Positions 58,907 to 64,000 of a stretch of 64,000 nucleotides of DNA are shown here, piece by piece. The notes under the pieces are model-generated. The model worked only from the letters and a program-made list of their open reading frames with translations, had not been told where the DNA came from and did no database searches. Origin of the DNA: Streptomyces sp. NBC_00568 (GTDB lineage: Bacteria > Actinomycetota > Actinomycetes > Streptomycetales > Streptomycetaceae); the NCBI RefSeq assembly GCF_026341855.1, contig NZ_JAPENW010000001.1, positions 7,121,001 through 7,185,000 of the forward strand. Reading direction: 5' to 3'. Each line of letters starts with the position of its first letter. The first letter of the stretch is position 1. The position numbers were made by a program, and so were the translations under genes.

Positions 58907-60457
58907 GTGAAAAAGCTCGCATGGGTCACAGCGGTGGCCGTGGCCGGTCTGCTGGGGCCGGCCGTTGTCCCGGCGGCGGCCAAGGACGCGGCCCGACCGG
59001 CCGCTCCGGCCGCCGGGACCATCGCCTGGTCGCCGTGTCCCGACACCGACCCGGTCCTCGGCAGCCTGCTCAAGGGCCTGGAGTGCGGCACGGTCCAGGT
59101 ACCGCTCGACTACGCCGACCCCGGCGGCCGGCAGATCGGCCTGGCGCTGACCCGGGCCGTCCACACGGCCCCCGACAGCCAGTACCAGGGCGCCGTGGTC
59201 CTCAACCGCGGCCAGTGGCCCGGCGGCATCGGCCGCGACCTGCCCACCCGCTACGCCCAGGGCACCACCGGGCTGGCCAAGGACGTCGGCGCCGCCTACG
59301 ACTGGATCGGCTTCGACCCGCGCGGCGTCGGCGCCAGCGAACCGTCCGTGGTCTGCGACAGCGACTACGTCTACCCCGGGCACGCGCAGCCCGCCTCGGT
59401 GCCCGCCACGCCCGCCGCCGAGCAGGAATGGGCCGACCGGGCCCGCGCCTACGCCAAGAGCTGCGGCGACACCTACGGCGACGTGCTCAACCACCTCACC
59501 ACCAAGGACGCCGCCCGCGACCTGGACCGGATGCGGATAGCGCTCGGCCAGGAGAAGATCACCTACTTCGGCACCGACTGGGGCACCTACCTCGGCTCGG
59601 TCTACGCCTCGATGTACCCGCACCGGGTCAAGCGGATGATCCTGGACAGCGTGGCCCGGCCCAACGGCAAGTGGTACAAGAACAACCTCGCCAAGAACGA
59701 GACGTCCGAGACGAACGCCGGGATCTTCTTCACCTGGGTCGCCAAGTACGACGCGGTCTACCACCTGGGCACCACCGCGGCCGAGGTCGAGGCGAGCTAC
59801 TACCGGGGCCAGGACGCGCTCGGGGCCGCCCCCCTCGACGGCAAGATCGGCCCGTCCGAGTGGGCCGACGTCTTCGAGCCGGTCGTCTACCGCAGCTGGA
59901 CCTGGCTCTCCCGGGCGAAGGTGCTCTCCGACTGGGCGGTGCGCCATGACCCCGCCTCGCTGCGGGCCACCTACTCCGACCCGGGCTTCCCGCACCAGAA
60001 CCGGCACGCGATGACCAACGCGGTCCAGTGCACCGACGCCTCCCAGCCGCGCAACTGGAGCCGCTGGCACGCCGACTACTCCCGCCAGTACGCCGCCGGG
60101 AACCACTTCCTGACCTGGACCAACGCCTGGTACAACGCGCCGTGCGCGTTCTGGCCGGTGCCCGCGCAGAGTCCGCAGAAGGTCGGCGACCCCTCGGTGA
60201 ACGTCCTGCTGGTGCAGCCGGAGTTCGACACCGCGCACGGCACCACCGGCGCCGTACGCACGCACAAGCTGTTCCCCAACTCCCGCCTCGTGCTGGAGCA
60301 GGGCGGCCACAACGTCGGCGCGGCCCTGTCGGCGAACAGCAACGCCTGCCTGAACACCTACGTCGGCGACTACCTGCGCGACGGCACCCGTCCCGCCTCC
60401 CGCAAGGGGATCGACGCGACCTGCCAGGCCTCCCCGGACCCGGTCCCGGCGTCCTGA
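58907..60457 (+). CDS. Secreted TAP-like alpha/beta-hydrolase, catalytic Ser replaced by Asp
   Basis: Encodes 516 aa from GTG, with AGGAGGGG upstream. A signal peptide (KKLAWVTAVAVAGLLGPAVV to about residue 27) implies export. Homology is to streptomycete tripeptidyl aminopeptidases (SlpD/SlpE/Tap): YDWIGFDPRGVGASEPSVVC, RMRIALGQEKITYFGTDWGT, and a C-terminal TAP segment with QPEFDTAHGT and LEQGGHNVG. The nucleophile elbow, normally GGSYGTYLG, reads GTDWGTYLG, so Asp224 replaces Ser. The Asp and His positions seem kept. It may use an aspartate nucleophile or act as a non-catalytic or cyclase-type protein. Confidence 0.85.
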   Translation: MKKLAWVTAVAVAGLLGPAVVPAAAKDAARPAAPAAGTIAWSPCPDTDPVLGSLLKGLECGTVQVPLDYADPGGRQIGLALTRAVHTAPDSQYQGAVVLNRGQWPGGIGRDLPTRYAQGTTGLAKDVGAAYDWIGFDPRGVGASEPSVVCDSDYVYPGHAQPASVPATPAAEQEWADRARAYAKSCGDTYGDVLNHLTTKDAARDLDRMRIALGQEKITYFGTDWGTYLGSVYASMYPHRVKRMILDSVARPNGKWYKNNLAKNETSETNAGIFFTWVAKYDAVYHLGTTAAEVEASYYRGQDALGAAPLDGKIGPSEWADVFEPVVYRSWTWLSRAKVLSDWAVRHDPASLRATYSDPGFPHQNRHAMTNAVQCTDASQPRNWSRWHADYSRQYAAGNHFLTWTNAWYNAPCAFWPVPAQSPQKVGDPSVNVLLVQPEFDTAHGTTGAVRTHKLFPNSRLVLEQGGHNVGAALSANSNACLNTYVGDYLRDGTRPASRKGIDATCQASPDPVPAS

Positions 60458-60464
60458 ACCACCA

Positions 60465-60498
60465 AGCGGCCCCGCACCGTTGAGGGTGCGGGGCCGCT
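60465..60498 (+). terminator. 14-bp perfect-stem terminator after hydrolase
   Basis: AGCGGCCCCGCACC pairs with GGTGCGGGGCCGCT around a 6-nt loop, directly after the hydrolase stop at 60457. Confidence 0.85.
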
Positions 60499-60583
60499 CC
60501 CATGGCCGCCGCCGTTCACGGGTGGCGCCGAGCCCGGTGCGCACGAGCGGCTCGGCGGCGAGCGTGTCCGCGAATCCCCTTGC

Positions 60584-60611
60584 GCAATGGTCAAGAATCG
60601 TTGACCATTGC
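60584..60611. promoter_or_regulatory. Perfect 11-bp inverted-repeat operator
   Basis: GCAATGGTCAA and TTGACCATTGC flank GAATCG and end five bases before the ATG of the next gene. This is the expected layout for a self-repressing winged-helix regulator. Binding would block transcription or translation initiation of the regulator/MFS pair. Confidence 0.75.
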
Positions 60612-60615
60612 TCGT

Positions 60616-61155
60616 ATGCCTACCGACGATCTTCCCGAGACGTTTCACGTCACCACGGACGAGCAGCTGCGCGCCGTCTCCAGCCTCACGCGCCACCGGA
60701 TCATGGCCGTGCTCCGCTTCGAGCCGGCGACGATCACGCAGATCGCCGAGCGGGTGGGCCTTGCGAAGGGGAGTTCCAGCTATCACGTGCGGCTGCTGGA
60801 GCGGGCCGGCCTGGTGAAGGTGGTCCGGACGCGGAAGGTGCGCGGGGTCACCGAGCGGTACTACGCGATGGCCGCGCGGGCGATCGCGCTGCCGGATCCG
60901 GGCGAAGGAGGGCCGGACGTGCTGATGCGCCATGCGGTGGCGGACCTGGAGGCGTCACCGGCGGACGGCGAGCGGCACGTGCGGATGGCGCATCTGCGGC
61001 TCACCGAGGAGCAGTTCGCGGAGCTGGGGGAGCGGCTGCAGGCACTGGCGGACGAGTACCGGGAGCTGTCCGATCCGTCGCTGCCGGACGCGTCACTCGT
61101 CTTCGCACTGTTCCACCCGGCATCGCGCGAGCAGGCCCAGGGGGGCGCCAAGTGA
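60616..61155 (+). CDS. ArsR-like winged-helix repressor
   Basis: Encodes 179 aa. The HTH spans about residues 12-90: HVTTDEQLRAVSSLTRHRIM, ITQIAERVGLAKGSSSYHVRLL and GLVKVVRTRKVRGVTERYY. This is the helix_turn_helix-domain (ArsR-like) family that controls MFS exporters in Streptomyces. The C-terminal half is helical (HVRMAHLRLTEEQFAELG) and could bind a ligand. The start directly follows the palindromic operator, with no usual Shine-Dalgarno sequence, so the transcript may be nearly leaderless. Its stop overlaps the MFS start by 4 bp. Confidence 0.87.
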   Translation: MPTDDLPETFHVTTDEQLRAVSSLTRHRIMAVLRFEPATITQIAERVGLAKGSSSYHVRLLERAGLVKVVRTRKVRGVTERYYAMAARAIALPDPGEGGPDVLMRHAVADLEASPADGERHVRMAHLRLTEEQFAELGERLQALADEYRELSDPSLPDASLVFALFHPASREQAQGGAK

Positions 61156-62447
61156 CCTCGGACATGCGGAAGTTGCCGACCGGGTTCGGACGGCTGTGGA
61201 CCGCGCAGACGATTTCCTCGCTCGGTGACGGGGTGTCGCATGCCGCGCTGCCGCTGCTCGCGCTGACGTTGACGCGGGATCCGATGGCGCTCGCCGTCGT
61301 CACGGCCGCCGGGACGCTGCCGTGGCTGCTCTTCGGGGTGCTCGGCGGAGCGCTGGTGGATCGCTGGGACCGCCGGCGCACGATGTGGGCCGCGGACGCG
61401 GCACGTGCGGCGCTGCTCGCGATACCCGCGGCGGCGGCCGCGCTCGACGTGCTGAGCATTCCGCTGCTCGCGGCCGTCGCCTTCCTGCTCGGCCTCGGCG
61501 GACTCTTCTTCGACACGGCCGCCACGGCCTACCTGCCGGATCTGCTCCGCCGCGACCCCGCACTCCTGGAGCGCGCCAACTCCCGCCTGCGCGGCGCCCA
61601 GACCGCCATGTCCGGCTTCGCGGGGCCGCCTGCGGGCAGTGCGCTGCTCGCGCTCGGGCGGGCGGTTCCGCTGCTCACCGACGCGGTGTCGTTCCTGTTC
61701 TCCGCACTGCTCGTCCGTACGCTGCCCGCCATGCCCCGGCCCGTGCCGGAGGTCCGCGAGTCGCTGCTTCGGCAAGCGCGGGCCGGAGCCTCGTACGTCT
61801 TCCGGGACCGGGTGCTGCTCGGGCTGGCGCTCCGCCCGGCGGTCGGGAACGTCGCCTTCCTCGCTGTGGAGACCGTCCTCGCCCTCTTCGCGCACGACCG
61901 CCTGGGCATCGACACCTACGGCTTCGGCCTGCTCCTCACAGCGGAGGCCACCGGCGGCCTGCTCGGTGCGGGCATCGCCTCCTACCTTGGCCGGCGACTG
62001 GGCACCGGCACCGCACTGACCTGCACAGCCGCCGTCGAAGGGCTTGCCATCCTGGGCCTGGCCGCTGCCCCGAACCCGTACGTCGCCGGGCTGGCGCTCG
62101 CCGTCTGCGGGGCCGGCATGGGCGCCACGATGGTGCTCGCGCCCTCCCTCAGGCAGGCGATCGTCCCCGCCCACCTGATGGGCCGGGTCGCCTCCACCTC
62201 CCGCATGCTGGCCATGTGCGCCGCCCCCATCGGGGCCTTCCTCGGCGGCTGGCTGGCCACCACCTACGACATCCGCACCCCGCTCTGCGCCGCCGCCGGC
62301 CTCCTCCTGGCGATGACGGCCGTCACGGCATCCATGACCAGCAACCGCCGGGTCGAAGAGGCGCTGCGTGCCGCCGCCCCGGCCGGCGGTCCGGATCACC
62401 CGGCATCCAAGGATCCCGCCCAGGAGAGTGCACCCGACCTGGTGTGA
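61152..62447 (+). CDS. MFS transporter
   Basis: Encodes 431 aa from a GTG overlapping the regulator stop (GTGA). About 12 membrane helices are visible. FGRLWTAQTISSLGDGVSHAA and VLGGALVDRWDRRRTMWAADA are the first helix and motif A of the MFS enterobactin-exporter/macrolide-efflux-like group; the C-terminal half includes GFGLLLTAEATGGLLGAGIA. The coupled repressor and operator make it a typical inducible exporter. The substrate is not predictable, and a self-resistance role is an inference. Confidence 0.9.
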   Translation: MTSDMRKLPTGFGRLWTAQTISSLGDGVSHAALPLLALTLTRDPMALAVVTAAGTLPWLLFGVLGGALVDRWDRRRTMWAADAARAALLAIPAAAAALDVLSIPLLAAVAFLLGLGGLFFDTAATAYLPDLLRRDPALLERANSRLRGAQTAMSGFAGPPAGSALLALGRAVPLLTDAVSFLFSALLVRTLPAMPRPVPEVRESLLRQARAGASYVFRDRVLLGLALRPAVGNVAFLAVETVLALFAHDRLGIDTYGFGLLLTAEATGGLLGAGIASYLGRRLGTGTALTCTAAVEGLAILGLAAAPNPYVAGLALAVCGAGMGATMVLAPSLRQAIVPAHLMGRVASTSRMLAMCAAPIGAFLGGWLATTYDIRTPLCAAAGLLLAMTAVTASMTSNRRVEEALRAAAPAGGPDHPASKDPAQESAPDLV

Positions 62448-62482
62448 CGCCTGCCGCGAAGGCGTCACAACAGGTCGGGTGC
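62430..62482 (+). terminator. Long interrupted hairpin overlapping MFS stop
   Basis: GCACCCGACCTG...TGTGACGCC pairs with GGCGTCACA...CAGGTCGGGTGC, with one unpaired base on each side between the two stem blocks. The stop codon TGA lies in the stem. It can terminate from either direction. Confidence 0.75.
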
Positions 62483-62529
62483 CAGGCCCCCCGCGGGGCG
62501 CGACGAGTGGCCGGGTCGGTCGGGTGTGC

Positions 62530-62842
62530 CGGCCGTCGATCCTCGTCGTCCTCGGAGGCGTCCGGGTCCCGGAAGGGGCACAGGCCCTGCCCGGGACCGC
62601 CGGCTTTGATGTTGCTGGTCCTCCTGGTCCTCCTGGCCCTCCCAGTACGCCTGGCGGATCCGGCCGCGGCCGCCGTGGCAGATCGCGCGGGCCAGGCGGT
62701 GGCGGGATTCCCGCACGGTGAGCTGCCGGTTCATCAGGCGCCGGTAGGCGTCATCGACCGGACCGGGTCGACCCGGTCGACCGGGGCGACCAGGGCGAGC
62801 AGGTGCATGGTCCTGTCGATGCGCCCGTACTCGGCGAACCCG
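62530..62842 (-). pseudogene. Tn3-family transposase C-terminal relic
   Basis: Three minus-strand fragments, in order, resemble the end of Tn3-family TnpA: EYGRIDRTMHLLALVAPVD (about 62790-62842), then DDAYRRLMNRQLTVRESRHR and ARAICHGGRGRIRQAYWEGQ (about 62640-62740), then LCPFRDPDASEDDEDRR (about 62530-62590). A short duplication of GGTCGACCC shifts the frame between the first two; the segment with the expected LVLNAVVLWNT-like stretch before the third is deleted. It is a dead remnant adjoining the glycosyltransferase gene. Confidence 0.7.
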
Positions 62843-62871
62843 GCCCCCGGCGGGGCCGGGTGCCCTTCCGC

Positions 62872-64000
62872 TCAGCGCACGGCGGGCACCGGCCCCGCCC
62901 CGAGAACGCCCGCGGGCACCGCCCCGGCCCCCGGCACGTCCGCGGGCGGCGCGGCGGACCGCAGCACGTCCGCGGGCGCCGTGCCGGCCCGGTGGGCGGC
63001 GACCAGGTCCTCCAGGGTCCGTGTCATCTCGTTGGGGGAGGGCATGGCCAGCACCTCCTCGCTCAGCCGCCGGGCGTTCGCCCGCAGCCCCTGGTCGTGG
63101 AGCAGGCGCTCCAGCGCGGCCCGCACCCTCGGCCCGTCCGCCTCGGCGGGCTTCATGGCCAGCCCCGCCCCCGAGCGTTCCAGGCAGCGGAGTTTGAGCG
63201 GGACGTCGAACGCCCGGCTGACCAGCAGTTGCGGCACGCCGTAGCGCAGGGCGCAGCCGAACGACCAGGTGCCGCCGTGATGCACCATGGCCGCGCAGGT
63301 CGGCAGGACGTCGGCCAGCGGCACGGACTCCACCAGACGGGTGTTGGCCGGCACCCGCTCGAGCCGGTCCTGGGACTCCCGCGGCAGGGTCAGGATCAGT
63401 TCCATCTCCAGGCCGGCCGCCGAGTCGAGGATCTCCTGGATCCGTTCCACGGGCAGCAGCTGCCGCACCGGACCGTCGTTGACCGCGTCCCCGAAGGTCA
63501 TCAGGACCCGCGGCGCCCGCGGCGGTTCTGTGATCCACCGCGGCACCACGGCCGGCCCGTTGTAGGGGACGCACTGCATGGGCAGCGTCGTCGCCCGCTC
63601 GTCGGGCCGGAACGCCCCCGGCAGCGGGTCGATGGTGAACTGCCCGTTCACCAGCTCCTCGGAGAACGCGCAGCCGTACTTCCCGGCCCAGCCGGCCAGC
63701 CAGTCGCCGAGCCGGTCGGCGCGGTCGTGCGGCGGGCGCAGCGCCCGCGCGTGCAGGAAGTCCTCCCGCATGCGGGAGTAGACGTCGACGGAGTACAGCA
63801 CCCGGGCGTGCGCGGCCCCGACCGCGGCGGCGGCCACCGCGCCCGCGAACGCCTTCGCCCCCCACAGCACCAGATCGGGCCGCCATGCCTGGGCGAAGGC
63901 GACCAGCTCCTCCATCATCGAGTCGTTGGACCGCCGCGCCTGCGGCAGCACCAGGTCGTCCATCACCCGGGTGACCTGCTCCCAGTCCAGCCGCGCACGG
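62872..64000 (-). CDS. Glycosyltransferase (GT1, macrolide/anthracycline type), N-terminus outside window
   Basis: The 3' 376 codons of a GT-B fold enzyme run off the right edge; sequence upstream of MMDDLVLPQAR stays open (RLDWEQVTRV). Visible motifs are RPDLVLWGAKAFAGAVAAAA, APRVLMTFGDAVND, the donor-binding HHGGTWSFGCALRYGVPQLL and a C-terminal helix pair. This matches the DesVII/EryCIII/AknS family that adds deoxysugars to polyketide aglycones. Together with the two dehydratase genes it points to a glycosylated product. The last 40 residues are Ala/Pro/Val repeats. Confidence 0.88.
   Translation of the reverse strand, partial: RARLDWEQVTRVMDDLVLPQARRSNDSMMEELVAFAQAWRPDLVLWGAKAFAGAVAAAAVGAAHARVLYSVDVYSRMREDFLHARALRPPHDRADRLGDWLAGWAGKYGCAFSEELVNGQFTIDPLPGAFRPDERATTLPMQCVPYNGPAVVPRWITEPPRAPRVLMTFGDAVNDGPVRQLLPVERIQEILDSAAGLEMELILTLPRESQDRLERVPANTRLVESVPLADVLPTCAAMVHHGGTWSFGCALRYGVPQLLVSRAFDVPLKLRCLERSGAGLAMKPAEADGPRVRAALERLLHDQGLRANARRLSEEVLAMPSPNEMTRTLEDLVAAHRAGTAPADVLRSAAPPADVPGAGAVPAGVLGAGPVPAVR

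Overview
The window is high-GC actinobacterial DNA, almost certainly from a Streptomyces chromosome arm or large linear replicon. The support is strong G/C bias at third codon positions, frequent GTG starts, gamma-butyrolactone (GBL) signalling genes, SARP regulators and secondary-metabolite enzymes. It holds much of an aromatic (type II) polyketide or hybrid cluster flanked by decayed accessory DNA. No ketosynthase or chain-length factor is present, so the core of the pathway lies elsewhere.

Region by region. (1) 1-2.7 kb: small stress genes (SHOCT, universal stress protein) mixed with relics of cupredoxin, anti-sigma ATPase and STAS genes. (2) 3-9 kb: a G/T-rich block with an FAD monooxygenase carrying a huge low-complexity insert, a GBL-receptor-type TetR gene and an NmrA-like reductase, separated by degenerate repeats. 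(3) 9.2-12 kb: a hemC paralogue and a DHA2 exporter. (4) 12.6-17.6 kb: the signalling core, with an AfsA-type GBL synthase, acyl-CoA carboxylase epsilon and beta subunits and a second TetR receptor; ARE-like operators lie at several starts. (5) 18-25 kb: accessory genes, a short SARP, a lipoprotein, a DUF4240 gene and relics. (6) 25.8-45 kb: biosynthesis. SARP2, a luciferase-like oxidoreductase, SARP3, a type II thioesterase, an ACP, a DUF6059 gene, an MBL-fold hydrolase, an acyl-CoA ligase, a second FAD monooxygenase, a ketoreductase, a didomain aromatase/cyclase, an acyl-CoA dehydrogenase, a PPTase and a freestanding condensation-domain protein. (7) 45-48 kb: accessory DUF1801, VOC and AraC genes. 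(8) 48-56.5 kb: AraC and StrR/NovG-like regulators, a drug-type ABC exporter, a degenerate class I amidotransferase, a CMD-family protein, NDP-hexose 2,3-dehydratase and dTDP-glucose 4,6-dehydratase. (9) 56.7-64 kb: an IS200/IS605 element with frameshifted tnpB, a VOC gene, a secreted alpha/beta-hydrolase lacking its serine, a self-controlled regulator/MFS pair, a Tn3 transposase relic and the 3' part of a glycosyltransferase gene.

Likely logic (inference): GBL made by the AfsA homologue releases TetR receptors from ARE sites and so turns on SARPs and the carboxylase. The carboxylase supplies malonyl-type units, the ACP, KR and ARO/CYC act on a poly-beta-ketone, the oxygenases tailor it, the ligase and condensation enzyme could add an acyl or amino-acid unit, and the right arm adds a deoxysugar and export.

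The most interesting non-coding signal is a three-copy, 319-340 bp family resembling IS200/IS605 ends without a transposase. Each copy lies next to TCAC and ends in TTCAA. One sits exactly in the GTGA stop/start overlap between the aromatase and acyl-CoA dehydrogenase genes, preserves both frames and donates a Shine-Dalgarno sequence. Another splits an araC gene whose original 3' end can be reconstructed.
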